Shown one piece after another: positions 49,101 through 60,923 of a stretch of DNA of 64,000 bases. Position numbers and translations under genes: made by a program. The notes beneath the pieces are model-generated. The model worked only from the letters and a program-made list of their open reading frames with translations. It had not been told where the DNA came from and made no database searches. The DNA is taken from NCBI RefSeq assembly GCF_001949145.1, contig NW_019091412.1, positions 434,001 to 498,000 on the forward strand. Direction: 5' to 3'. The DNA is from Acanthaster planci (Eukaryota; Echinodermata; Asteroidea; Valvatida; Acanthasteridae). Position 1 is the stretch's first letter. Each line of letters starts with the position of its first letter.

Positions 49101-52100
49101 AGACACGCTGTGTTGCTGTAACTATTAATCCTAACCGTCCTCAATCCTTCACCTGTTGGAGGACTGAGGAGTGTTAGGGTTAATCACATGCTTGCACTGG
49201 TTTTGCTACGCAACACATAACTCAAGAATGAAAAAAACGACTTCCATCAGGAACAATAAATGTCCAAGGAGATGAACAAAAACTTCAAGAGGGACCAATC
49301 TTTGTTGATTTAAGAATACCGTCCCTCTCTTGTAGACCTCACTTCCAAGAGCCGAGAAGGAATAGACTCCCTCTGTCCAATCCCTGTACCTCATTTTCTT
49401 TGTGAAATTCTTGAGTTCATTTGAACGTACTGATAAAAACACTTCAAGCAAGAAAAATGGAACAACTCTACATTTTTCTACTTGATAATTAAAAGAGGGA
49501 TTTGGAACATGTTGGAATGTGAAATCAAGTGAAGGCAATCAAAAAATAAAAGGTACTTAGCTGAGTGGTTTGGTGGTGTGTGCTGGTACTGGGGTGTTTG
49601 TGGAGATAAAATACATGTAAGTATTTGCACAACGACAATGTACATCTTTACACTATGGTCAGTGTAAAGTACAATTTTACGGCACTTCACTTGGAAGAAC
49701 ACGGAGCAACAGAACCTTATAGAAATGGTCACTGCTGGTCGGTAAGGTGCTTCATGACAAAAGATGTGTTGCCTCTACATGTAGATACCAACTACATGTA
49801 CACTGTACATGGAGTTCTTACTTTATGGATGTGTGCGTTTAAGTGTGCAGTAACAAAACCGGAACAAACCTTATTAACATTTCCCTGTTTCCCATATTTT
49901 TTCTTGAGTGAACACGGATTCAAAGATTCCTGCCTCATAATGGCAAACGGTTGCTTGATCAGACCCTGGTGTTAACTTTTTGTTTGCTCCTAAATTGAAT
50001 TCCAGGTAACTGATGGGCATGATTGGTTGATCTACGCTGTCTCTTGATCTCTGCATGATCACTTGACCTTGTCAGTAACTTCACCTTCAGATGATCTTAT
50101 TTTTTCTCTTATCCATGGTTGTGGAAGATTGTTTCAAAAAAATGGAAGCAAAGTCAGAGATTTCATACAAGATTGACTGATCACGCAATGCAATCGCATG
50201 ATCAAGTGTGCCAGATTGCACCTAAAATATATTTATTTTGCTTTGTCCTGATGTTGACGGGGTACACATATACTGTAGGCCATTTTACTGCTCCAGTGTA
50301 GTGTTCCATTGGTTGTGGGTTAGCGGTATAGTCACCTCTAGTCCATTGTCTCTTTACTCTCTAACCCTAACCTACCTATCAGATGCTTCAAAATTCACCA
50401 GGAGGTTTTGAAGGATTATGCAGGATTGAGGAAGGTAGAACCTAGTTGACATGAGATGTTATGCCACCTGGAAGTTTCATAGAAAGAACTTGCCGCCGGA
50501 CTTCTAGATTCATAAAGTTTCCCAGTGACATTTCTTAGAGAGATTTGGAAATGGAGTACACTGTACAGGTACATTCTCTCTGTTTGTCAATGTTCTAGAT
50601 CTCTTCACTTCCTTTCTTGCCCCGCCTCCTCTCAGGTATATGTCAAGCTCTTGCCTCCAGCTCCTCAGACAAATGCTTCCCTGTAAGTGGTCCCTCCTCC
50701 ATCGACCAAGGCAGCAAGACATGTCAGCTGTTCCAGGCATCGCTGTTACCCCTGCTGAGTCTGCTATCAGCTGCCGAGCAGCAGCATTCGGCTGCCAAGG
50801 TCCTGCCGAGGGGCACATGTGAGTTCAATATAATCTGTATCTTGCTCAGAAATGTCATTTTGACAGGTTTTGTTTCTTTGGAAGAACAGACTTGATAGGA
50901 GGCGGCATAAGGGTGTGAATTTGTCTTGCCCAATTACTGTAATGACCCAAATGCTGTGGGAGGGTAGACCTGCTGCATATGCAAAACCAACCAAGCATTT
51001 TCTATCCCTAGAGTTTTCTCAACAGGAACAGCAACAGGAGCATGCCCTTCTGTAAACTATCAAGAAGTTAGCCCTTATTCTGAAGTTGGACCATCAAACT
51101 TTGGAGGTGTCAAATAATAGTGAAGTTAATGTGAAGGTTCACAGACTTAGGAAGCCGTAGAGCACTGAATCGACAGATTCCTGAAGACATTTGCGTATTG
51201 GTTTTTAAAAAGTTTTGTGTACTTTTTCCTTGCTGTCACCAGCTCGTAATGGGGTTAGCCCCTCTATACAGGTGCCTAGCACCCAGACTCTCCACCAGAC
51301 TCTCTCCTTGTGTATCATGATCTTGGAAACCTCCAGACACTGGTGCCTGGCCAAGGGCAGTCAGTTCCTGGCATCATGGTCCGTGGACAAATTCTTGTTG
51401 GTCTCGCAGAGCGACCTCAAGGTGGGTGTTGAGTCAAAGCTTTGCCTCCACGCTGAGCACTTGATCAAACTCTACATGTAAACAGAGGATGTGGAACTCT
51501 CAGTGTTTCCGTTTGAGTTGCAGTCGCCATTTTTAACTCACATGAGCTATTGTATCATACCAATCAAGTCTGAATCTTGTGCCCTTTGAGATCTCACCAC
51601 ATTAATTAACCCTCCTATGCTGAAGTCACTCTTTGGCCGAGTTGGCAACCTGCACAAAAATGACCAGCTGTGTCATGTTGTGTACTGCACCAACTGTCCC
51701 TCACAGGAAGTTTACATGGTTTGATGAGAACATACATGGGTCACAAGTGGTGCCAGTCCGTCGTGAGGCCAAGTTTTGTCTCCTCAACGAGCTCACCAAC
51801 TCTTGTGTTACAGAAAACCGTTGACTCCTCTGTGCACATACTGCAAGCCTGTCAGTGGCTGTGTGGTGCAGCTTCCAAGGACATTCATCAGAGCACAACT
51901 CATTCCAAGGACAAGGAGATGGAGAGGTTGGAAGAGCTGAAAGTCAAGCTAGACACCATCAATGCCAGGCTGCATGTGAGTTCTTTGTTGTTTTGTTTTC
52001 TACACCTGTACAAAGCATAGACGGACACAGAAGGAGGGGGAAAAAAATTCTGTGCTCAAAAAGGTGGAACCAGACCAAACCGATGACTCTCTCTCTCTCT

Positions 52101-53983
52101 GTGTTTATAAGTACAGTAGGCAATATCAAACAAACGCTTGAGTTCACAACCCACCGAACATGTCTAGAATAACAGTTTGGCAGTTTGAGAGGCTGCCAAC
52201 TTGTAGATAATACGGTAGATGGAAGGTCAGGTCAGAGGTTCAATTGCCGCTGCAGACAGTTTTCATCTCTGTTCATTTCCTACCCCCTCCCTTCCCAGAT
52301 AACATCAAGTGAACTGCTTCAGGTGTTTGGCCAACACTGCAGTCAAATGTGCGCCGACGTCTGGCAGCAGGGCATGCCCATGGGCAAAGTCTGGAGAAAG
52401 AAGACCACAGATGGTGAGTGGCATCATGAATATAGTCGGGCTCTTTCCCCGCAAGAATGTGCACAGTTAGGAGTACAAGGAACTGCTTTTGAGTGTTACG
52501 CCCTGCAAATGTGAAGTTGTAGATGAGTACACTTGGCTGAGTTTGAGTACGAGTGCCAAAAAAAATTGTTGAGTACAATACCTTTGTGACCAAATGCCAT
52601 GAAGTGAGTCGTGACTGTTTGTTATCAGTCACTTATAAATCTGTTTTAAAAATGCCTTTTTCATAGATCTACCCTCTGAGCATAACCCCTATGTCCCGGC
52701 TGCTGTCAACACAATATTGGTCCCACTGGTAGAGGGAGTAAGTAATCTGAGAGTATCGGCCCAGATTGCCATCATATCAGTTGCCGTGACAAACATGCTG
52801 GAGATGTGGATGGCGCATATACTACGTGAGAAGCCAAAATTTAGGTAAAGTCCCCTGCCAGTAATTCAGATGGTCTTCAAGTATAACCAGTATTTGTCAG
52901 CAAAAAGGTGCTTTGCAGAAAATACTGATTGGCTTAGCATAGGGATAATTTCACTGGTCTTTGCGCATCAATTGCCTAATTGTTCTTTGCCATACCTACA
53001 TGGCTTTGTGACTGGCTTTATAAAGTTGGGCTACTTGTGCATACATTCTCGGTAATTTTTCTGGTGGGTGGGGTAATGTAAAATTTCATTTGCATACTCT
53101 TTTGGTGGTTTGTATTTTGAGCTTTCATAAACGTTTCTTAGATGTTGCTTTTATATGAAGACAAATATGTAGACCATTCTTTCTTGACATACGTAATTCT
53201 ACGATTATCTACATCTTGTTTGATTATGATAGCATTCATGGAGCTCATCAACTGGGCCAAGATGTTGCCTATGTCCGCACGTGGCTAATGTCCGATGCCA
53301 ACGGCCTGGAACTACAGACCAGACAGAGCGTGCTCACGCTGGAGGCCTTCAAACACTTTGATGGCGCTGTTTTACTCCTGAAACACCAGCCACGCCGTAA
53401 AGGAATCAACTCACCCACCAGGGATGACACCAGTGAGTTCTCATCCAGCCAATGATCCAGAGTAGATGCTTTTTCACTTTCATTGTGTGAATTTGTGAGG
53501 TCATGACAAGTATCCACGCGGCAGATTTGCAAAAGTTGAACTTCAAATCAATTCCAGCAAATTTCATTGTCTGATTTTCATGACATCTTGTCATTAAGTC
53601 TCTGTAACATGAAGGATGTCTGACATTGTGGCCAGAGCACCTCTGTGAAATGGTTTTTATTGGGTCTTAAAATGCCATGGCTCTGTCTTTGTTTTACAGG
53701 TTCAGAATACAGCAGCAGCACCGTACCCAGTGCCGAGTCACGCCCAGGAAGTATGAGCAGCCTGTCAGATGCCTTACCCCCGGGGAGCACCAGCAACCAG
53801 ACCACAGTGAGGGAGCCACCTCTGGCCCTGGGCAATGGCAGCGACATGGGGGAGAGCGGCTTCGAGGAGGAGACGTTCCGCGTGCCGCGCCGCAAGGAGT
53901 GGCTTAGCCTCCGTGTCCATGGCAACCAGAAGTGGCGGCTGTTACCCTTCGGTTGTCTCAACGTGGGCGTTGTGGACTCCTGA
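40168..53983 (+). CDS. CCDC142: CCDC142-like coiled-coil protein
   Basis: Large helical protein of about 1005 residues. Exons: 40168-41797, 44264-44350, 50636-50818, 51243-51421, 51814-51975, 52299-52413, 52667-52844, 53233-53432, 53700-53983 (TGA); all joins are in phase. The very long first exon begins MMMEPPVGRL, has a Pro/Ser-rich tail, then helices (FARDCASRVAQLAEFVQSL, LYSDKYLQAVLPELCRDLL). Later exons keep the helical pattern (VHILQACQWLCGAASKD, LRVSAQIAIISVAV). The C-terminus is Ser-rich, then basic (VPRRKEWLSLRVHG). There is no signal peptide or catalytic motif. I match it to the CCDC142 family from overall composition and the layout of helices, without a sequence search, so the name is tentative. 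It is longer than my recollection of the human protein (about 750 aa). Exon 5 may start earlier (see findings). Function unknown. Confidence 0.68.
41798..44263. other. Intron 1 of the CCDC142-like gene
   Basis: No coding exon recognised. TACATGTAC runs occur near 42808-42850 and a perfect hairpin lies at 43964-44000. Confidence 0.55.
43964..44000. repeat. Perfect hairpin, 15-bp arms, 7-nt loop
   Basis: ACATCTACATGTACA (43964-43978) and TGTACATGTAGATGT (43986-44000) are exact reverse complements separated by TGTACAA. This would form a strong cruciform or RNA hairpin in intron 1 of the CCDC142-like transcript. Confidence 0.9.
45585..45640. repeat. Copy 2 of a dispersed repeat
   Basis: This is the diverged counterpart of 1104-1165. 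It ends 140 bp before the TTAA-flanked element but is not part of it. Confidence 0.4.
45785..47247. mobile_element. TTAA-flanked DNA transposon (Kolobok/piggyBac-like)
   Basis: Perfect 12-bp terminal inverted repeats, AGGGGATGGGCC (45785-45796) and GGCCCATCCCCT (47236-47247), are flanked on both sides by TTAA (45781-45784 and 47248-47251). TTAA duplication fits Kolobok or piggyBac; the AGGG end favours Kolobok. The 1463-bp body carries a broken P2X7-C-terminus-like ORF (46102-46351) and many TACATGTAC words, and no transposase core is visible. It lies in intron 2 of the CCDC142-like gene. Whether the P2X7-like ORF is element-encoded or captured cannot be told from one copy. Confidence 0.82.
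46102..46351 (+). pseudogene. P2X7-C-terminal-domain-like ORF, frameshifted and truncated
   Basis: An ATG at 46102 opens MSDSSDDNSSVDA. The frame is lost at a run of six T (46140-46145) and continues one base on as an acidic stretch followed by ILPCQFKPEYTQEE and DRQPNTDW. This order, an acidic head, then a P-Q-F-P-Y-T motif, then NTDW, is what I know from the 'P2X purinoceptor 7-like' intracellular-domain proteins that are abundant in marine invertebrates. In those proteins a Cys-rich zinc region follows NTDW. Here a stop comes two codons later, so the zinc part is missing. The domain name is from memory and needs a profile search. Confidence 0.6.
48079..48362. repeat. 71-bp minisatellite, about 4 copies
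   Basis: 'gatttggcaa' or close variants recur at 48121, 48192, 48263 and 48333 (periods 71, 71, 70). Each unit includes 'gaaattcaaacatgtgaact' and 'atctttatgtgccagcaaaa'. It lies in intron 2 of the CCDC142-like gene. Confidence 0.92.
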
Positions 53984-56900
53984 CGGTGCAATGTATGTTG
54001 CTGGCAGTAGATATGGCCTTGTCACCTGACTACAAACTCAAGAGTCCCAGTGTGAAAGTCATGGTCTGGTTCCCCATAGCAGAAATCTAGGAGCTATTCA
54101 ATGATTTAGTTATCCGCTCCTTGCACTTGACTTTACAGCTCATGCATATGAAAGCGACTACATTATTTGCTCGTTGTTACTTGGGGAACAGAGTTTGCAG
54201 TGTATTCCTCACCATGTGTAGAAGAACCAGTACATGCATGAAGGCGGTCCCTCACACTGTCTCGTGTGAGTTGGCCAGTAATCTCTCCTGCATGGTTTCC
54301 TTAATTTACAATATAAATTCAGCTCCAAGTTGGTTCTTTCTCACTGTCAGTAACATACTCCTTGATTTGTCACCAGACTATACAGATATGATTCCTGGTG
54401 TCAACATTAGGGTCTGGTACCTGATGGCATGTTCTCCGCTCTCAGTACCCTGCACCCTGACTTTAAGCCTTCATTTTGATGTGCCAATATCTGCTATTCA
54501 GTTTTGACTTTACAAGGTAGAAAATTTGAGTTGTCTTTACAAGCAATCCTGTTGTAGGGCCAAATGAGAGCAATAGGCCCACTTACGTGTCCTTTAACAC
54601 AGATTTCAATTCAGTGTTCACTACAAACCATGGGCACTATCCGGTTCGTAAATGAGACGTCACTTCAGTTTAAGCCACTCTCACTGTACATAGATTACAT
54701 GCATTAATCGCCGTTTACATGGAACTGGAAATTGATGCACAAATTTAGCGATCATCCAATAGGAGGCTGCAAATCGTGGTGCATTCAAGGATATGACGAA
54801 GTCACTTACGAATCGGATAGCCTCTTCCCAGGCAAAGCAAAATTGCCTTAAAGGTGATACTGGTTGCTGAACAAAAATATCCAAGCTTGAGCGCGCACAA
54901 ATTGAAAATCTCAAAGTGATTTATTTTGCTTGAAATAAAAGTCCGCCCAGAATAAGTAGATATTTTAATGAAGTGACTATTTTTAAAGTTCAAAGCAGTG
55001 AGACTTGTTCATCTGCTTTATATTTTGGCAAAATACCTACAAATACTTTACCAAGTCAAATAATTATAGCATGCTTAATTGTTTTGCATGATATTCAGCT
55101 AAGAAATGCATTCTCAGAAGTACTATTGTTTCAGCATTTAACTCCCACAGTAATTAAAAACAAAACTACAATCTGAAAGAAAATTGTAGATAAAAAAGTT
55201 TTTTTTACCCTTCCCTTTGTGGACTGTGTGTGTTTTTACATTTAAATTTACAACTTACCATTATAATTTAATTACAATATAGGCTGTGTAACTGGAACCC
55301 CACTAAGTTAGTGGCCTGAACCCAGTCCTTTTTATGAACAACTGTGTGTATTGTATTCATTTTAAAAAGTAAATGTGATGAAATTAGAATCCCAAAAGGT
55401 CATTAGTGTGACCTGAGTTTTGAAACCCGAGTATCTGAAATATATGTCAATGCTTTTTGAAACTGATCGCTGAAGTGTATGGAGTGGGTTAATAGTTTAA
55501 TGTGCAGATATTTCTGTGAATATTTTAGTCTGTAAAAGTAGCTGATCACAAATGCGGGTAAAATGCAAGTTTTTTTGGTTAGGGGGGGCTCACAGATAAT
55601 CATGATTTGATTTAGTTGATACCAGTATTTACATGTACATGTCAAATGAATGTCTGTGTTCCAGTCCAGTCAAGATTAGAGTTCATGTAAAACAAATAAA
55701 AGGAAATGATCCTAAGACTGCTTTTTGTGAGTATTTATCATCCTGAGTTCTCATCTAGACTAGACAACACTGGTGTACTCATCAATGTGCAATATGCATC
55801 AAGTTTAAAGTGACCATTTTGGCTATCTGTGGCACTTTCACAAGATTGGGGCAGTGCAAAATTAATGTAATTATGAGATTTTTGCAAGTAAGGAAGCAAG
55901 GATGTATAATCGGGAGGAGCATAGAAAGACTTCATGGGAAGATTCCAATCTCTGATGTAAAATGAATCACTTCAAAGTTTGTCTTAAGACTAATCCAGTA
56001 TTACTGAAACATTTTTACATGGTAGTACTTAATTTAGAACAAAAATGTTTGTATTTTAAGCAAATTTGTTAGCACAATTCATCTTGAGAATAGTGTTAAT
56101 CCAGTGGCTGATGCAATGGGATTGTTGCATCTGTCTGCGTTTATGTGTAGTTAACTACTTTCCAAGAACTTGATTTTTGCTAAATATTGAGTTCTTTGTC
56201 ACAAAGAAAGTGAAAGAAACATCAAGTGAAACAACCATTCTAATGCTGTATGTCTCTAATTGTACTTTATTTTAAGAAAAATAATGGACAGAAAAATGAC
56301 AAATAAAAACCTGATATGTACATGTATAAAGCCAAATTTATTGAAAAGGTAGACAAATCTATTGAATTCTAAAACACTCCGTTTTTAAAGACAGCACACA
56401 GTACAGTCGCAAAATGGAGTTTTTGCAATATGTGGATTAGTTTCTGGATTGGGTTGTAGATACAAAATGTCTTTATAGGTTGGAGCATGGTTTGTAAATG
56501 GGGAAACTTCCAAAAACCTCAAGAGTTACTTTTCTTTTACATTTAGACATTCTTGACAGTTATAAGTGTGTTGTGTTCAGAAGTGAAAGTCTAATGTCAT
56601 TGGCGTAGTGGTCGACTTGTATCATAAGACTGAATACTGTCTAATGGATATCGCTCAAAGTGCTTGAATATAAATGAACAAAAATGCCAAAAATGTAAAT
56701 GCATAAATTCCCAGGGTGTCAGTTTCTTTTTATGTATCTCTTCATACTGAACTATAGCAACGTTTATGTAAAGTAACAAAAATAGTATTTTTCAGTCTTT
56801 TTTCAGTTTAAGTTCAACTTTCTGTTCAGTATTCAAGATTGAAAATGTATTTATGAAGTTAAGTTTCTTAAACTTTAGGCCATGGCATTTTCTTGTAAAA

Positions 56901-58279
56901 AAAGGAAGTGATTCTTCAATTCTTTTTCAAATACATCCGTCTTATCTTTTGTTCTGGAAGTTCTCTTTCGGTGTATCATTGGTACTGTGTTGTAGCCTGT
57001 ACTGCTGATGTCATTCCTGGCTGTGCCTTTTCTATTGGCTTTGTGCCTAAACCAGAGAGGGCGCTATTTTTCCTAGGAACATCTCTTGAGGCCGCACTAG
57101 ATGTGTTGTGTAGTTATTCATGTGTATATGGCTTGCAGGACTCACACGTGTGCACAGCACACACAGTCAACTTTGAGCCAAGTCAAACTGAAAGCTTTCA
57201 TTTTCACACCTTTCACCTTTTGCTTAGCAGCTGAAACATTCACAACCCCCTTCTCTCCTGTAGCTCTGCCCCGTGTTTATCCTGCAAAGGGAGGATACTG
57301 TGTTGAGGAGAAAAAGAAAGTGTAGCCTATTCTTGTATTCAGGTAGTTGAAGACTTGAAAGCTTGGTTTTTATGCCAAAGAGGGTAATTAAACCTAGGAT
57401 TTCTTGAGAAAATATGTACTTATCTGTGTGTATATAATATTGCTGCAAATGATGATACCAGAATAAATCGTGGAATTAACACAGATGTATGCATTAAAGG
57501 AAATTAGAAAACCTTTCAATTCATTTCTGATCTTTAGTATTTTTAAATTGGCATTTCAAGCGAATGGTTTGAATGTGGATCTGTGCTTGTCAAAAATGAA
57601 TTATATATGAACCTACATAAGACTAGTACTGTTACAAAGTTTATGTACTTAAACCTTTTTGAAACTAGAAAGGTGTAAATTGTATTTCAGATTTTAAATG
57701 ACAACTGGTTGGTTGTTTTTATTTATTGTGGATGCTATTTTACAAAATTGCACAAGGTGGAAAATTCTGTTTATTTTGCCTGTGCTGAGAACTTTGTGTT
57801 CATCATTAAAAATGTGAAATACATAAAACGACACATAAAATTATCCTCATTTTCATTTGATTTGTAACCATTTTGGGATATGAAGGGAAAAAAAGCTCTA
57901 AAATTGCAAGTTGAATAGAATGAAATTAATATCAATATGAAGGGGGTTCCAAAGAGTAGGTTCTGGGCGACCCCCCCCCACTTTCATGTTCATTGCCCCT
58001 CCCCCAATTGAAAACCTTAATAGACTTGATCCAGCTCAGCTTCAATGTGTCTCAACTCTTGATAAAACCCACACACAGCAAGTAATTTTTCTGGCCTTAT
58101 CTTTTCTATCAATTAAAAACATGGAAATTGTGGAACTGTATGAAGAACCTGTAAATAAATCAAAGCTGAAGACAGCAGTTATTATAATTCCACTCTTTTC
58201 TAACTTCTGTGACGACTTATGCCAGTTTAATCGTAAAACGACGTGGCAGCAGACAAACTTGCCCATTTCGATGGTTTCC
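53984..58279 (+). other. 3' UTR of the CCDC142-like gene and intergenic DNA
   Basis: AT-rich and without recognised exons. Candidate poly(A) signals are AATAAA at 54934-54939 and 55695-55700; the true 3' end is unknown. One GAGGGCGCT motif lies at 57057-57065, shortly before the TMED gene. Confidence 0.5.
57057..57065 (+). promoter_or_regulatory. AGAGGGCGCT motif (CTCF-like)
   Basis: The context ACCAGAGAGGGCGCTATT lies in the gap between the CCDC142-like and TMED genes. It matches the 3' ten bases of the CTCF consensus; the 5' half does not match. Confidence 0.25.
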
Positions 58280-58385
58280 TAGCACATTACCGTACGCATT
58301 GCATACTACGCCGGGCACCCGTATGCATCGCATCGGCCATTTTCGTTGGAGAAACGCACGCACGGGTGGTTAGCCAGGGACCAAG
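58280..58385 (+). promoter_or_regulatory. Likely TMED promoter / 5' UTR
   Basis: A short CpG-rich stretch directly before the TMED ATG includes 'ggccattttcg', a YY1-like GCCATTTT word. No TATA box is close. The CpG content contrasts with the AT-rich DNA on both sides. Confidence 0.4.
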
Positions 58386-60923
58386 ATGGCAAGGTTGTTT
58401 CAGATAGGAATTCTTCTTCTGTTGAGCATATCTTCGTCGTTAGGTTTATATTTTCACATTGGTGAAACAGAAAGAAAATGTTTCATTGAAGAAATCCCAG
58501 ACGAAACTATGGTAATTGGTGAGTATCATACTATCATAGCTCAACACGAACATCCCGTAACGGTAGGCGTACCGGGCCACGTTAGGCCCCCCGCGTTTTA
58601 GTTTTACGCATCGCTACAACTTAGGCCGGATTCCAGGGTCTAGCAGCAGAACTGCGTGCCCTTATTAATGTGTTCATGATCACTGACAATGTGTGTGGTG
58701 TAACATCACAATTCTGCCGTTACAGCATTACCACCAACATGACCAAAAATTTCTGACTTAATATTTCCCATGTTTCCTTCCTTAACATGCGTAAGGATTC
58801 CATCTGAACGAAGAATTGCTGTAACTTTCGAGACAGAGAATTTTTGTTTGGTGTTAAATATTTGCTTTTCAGGTGTTAATATTTAAGACTGAATAAAGAC
58901 ACATTTATTTCCCTTCTAAATACCTGGTGTTGAGTCAGAAAATCAGAAGTTAGGCCTAATAAAGAATTATAAATTTCGGATGGTTTTGTTCTACAAATTT
59001 CATTTCATTGGTTTCAAACACGTGTCTATCATGTCTACTCTAGCCATGTTACGGTATTTTCTTCTTGCAAGGTCATGGACAATCTTCTTATGAGAAGTTT
59101 GGTTAGGCATGGTGCGTACTGCATGAGGTGGCACAGCCAGCTGGCACTTTATCAACCGTTTAAGACTGGCCATGTGACAGGCTCTTGTCCAATAGGAATG
59201 CTTATACTGTCTTGGATATTTATGAATGGTGGATAAATATCAACTGAGTGGTAGGCCATATGTAACAACATTTCTACTCTGTATTGTTTAGCGTCATTTA
59301 TTTTCATTTTGCTCTTGCAGGTAATTATAAAACGCAGCTGTACGACAAGAATTCCAATGACTTCATGCCTTCCAGCCCACACATTGGCATGCACGTAGAA
59401 GTCAAGGACCCAGATGGTAAGATCATCCTCTCCAAGGTGTACAGCTCAGAAGGCCGTTTCACATTCACCTCACACACCCCGGGAGAACACTCCATCTGCC
59501 TGTACTCAAACTCTACCAAGTGGTCCATGTTTGGTGCTAACAACAAGATGGTAGGTGCCAAAAAGGCAATTTCCTCTCTATTCCCTTCTCCTTTCGATAT
59601 TTAGGCTTCACAGGTTAACCCTTAACTTCTAAGTTCCTTCTTATCCACCAAGAGATTTTGTAGGATTCAGGAAGGGATGGCCTAATTGCTATTATGTAAT
59701 CGTAATGTAGGGCTTCAGTGCTTAAGTTCAAAGAAGGTGGTTCCAACTTCCTTCACAGTGGAAGATCTTGGAGACTTCAGGGAGGTTGTTCGATTAAAAA
59801 AAAGGTGAAGTTAGGATAATGAAAAACACCTGTGGAAGGTCTGGAAATGTGGTGGTTATCAGATATGTAGCCAGCACTTTTGTGATTGCTTGCCCATTTT
59901 GCAGAGAATTCACCTGGACATTGAGGTGGGAGAACACGCCAACGATTACAAGCAGATAGCAGAGAAGGACAAACTGACAGAGCTCCAGCTACGAGTCAGA
60001 CAGCTTCTGGATCAAGTGGAACAGGTCCAGAAAGAGCAGAACTACCAAAGGGTGAGTTGGTCATCCCTTCACCCTTTCATGCCTCACAGAAAACATCAGT
60101 TTCCACAATGACGGGAAATTGATTGGCATAGTTATGATTCTAAATTTTAAGAATTGCCAAAATATTGTTACATTATTGACAAGTTGTGGAGTGTACAGTG
60201 GTATCCAGTTCTTGAAGTGAAGCCCAATATTGTAGGAGGGTCCAGGGAACATTTTCCTAGACTTAGCCATTTCAGAAAACCAGACTTGTCACCACTTTCT
60301 TAATTCCGGGTTTTGCCCTAACACTGGCAGAACTGTGGCCTCATGGTTAAGAGCATTGGATTCGTCGTCGTCAGGTAAAGCCACAGCTTTCGGGTTTGAA
60401 TCCAGCTTGGAATCATGGTGTGTATGCCCTTGGGCAAGGCACTTTGTTACTCATTGCTTCTCTCCACCCAGGAGTAATTGGGTACCTTGTCGGGGCATTG
60501 AGCTGTATACTCCCCAGGGAACTGAGATGGTATTTGGAATGTTTTATAGGTCCAGTGAGTAGGAGTAATAATAGTGGAAAGCGCTCTGATCTTAGTTAAA
60601 AGCACTTTATAAAAACCTGTTGTCCAAGAACTCATGATAAAAATGAATTCCTACCTACATGCTGCTGGCGCAAAGTACATCTTTGGAAATGCTATGACTG
60701 CATTTCCAACCTTTATTCTTGATCGTCATACCAATCAACTTGCAAACTCCTCTCTCATTTTCTCCCCATCCAGTTTCGTGAGGAGCGCTTTAGGCAAACC
60801 AGCGAGAGCACCAATCAGCGGGTCCTGTGGTGGTCACTCGGACAGACCGTCATCCTCTTGGTCACCGGCTTCTGGCAGATGAGGCATCTCAAAGGATTCT
60901 TCGAGGCCAAGAAGCTTGTATAG
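58386..60923 (+). CDS. TMED9: p24-alpha cargo receptor, TMED4/TMED9 type
   Basis: Type I membrane protein of ER-Golgi COPI/COPII vesicles that helps sort secretory cargo. Exons: 58386-58518, 59321-59550, 59905-60051, 60774-60923 (TAG), giving 219 aa, close to the usual 225-235. The signal peptide is residues 1-20, before [12 protein letters not shown]. The GOLD domain spans about 21-115 with the two expected cysteines (Cys32, Cys104), [13 protein letters not shown], and an N-glycosylation site (NST, Asn108). The coiled coil is about 122-175 ([14 protein letters not shown]). The membrane helix is about 187-206, and the tail FFEAKKLV carries the KKxx COPI signal and FF COPII signal. TMED4 and TMED9 are vertebrate duplicates, so the symbol stands for the shared ancestor. 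Nothing is broken. Confidence 0.96.
60328..60620 (+). mobile_element. tRNA-derived SINE
   Basis: The head resembles a tRNA: a box A-like 'tggttaagagc' at 60344-60354 and a box B 'ggtttgaatcc' at 60393-60403. A conserved-looking body follows ('cttgggcaaggcactttgtt', 'caggagtaattgggtacc') and then a tail with 'agcgctctgat' and 'agcactttataaaaa'. It lies in the last intron of the TMED gene, in the sense direction. The box spacing is slightly wide and there is no cloverleaf, so it is not a functional tRNA. Confidence 0.78.

Larger units (their letters stand above)
44351..50635. other. Intron 2 of the CCDC142-like gene
   Basis: A 6.3-kb intron. It holds copy 2 of the dispersed repeat (about 45585-45640), the TTAA-flanked transposon 45785-47247 with a P2X7-like pseudo-ORF, and a 71-bp minisatellite (about 48079-48362). 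No host exon was recognised. Confidence 0.6.

Noticed and set aside
56908-57325. Open frames of 74-108 codons between the CCDC142-like and TMED genes
   Set aside because: No domain, no splice context, T-rich UTR-like DNA.
60340-60410. A tRNA gene
   Set aside because: Box A and box B words are present but there is no cloverleaf, and a SINE body and tail follow.
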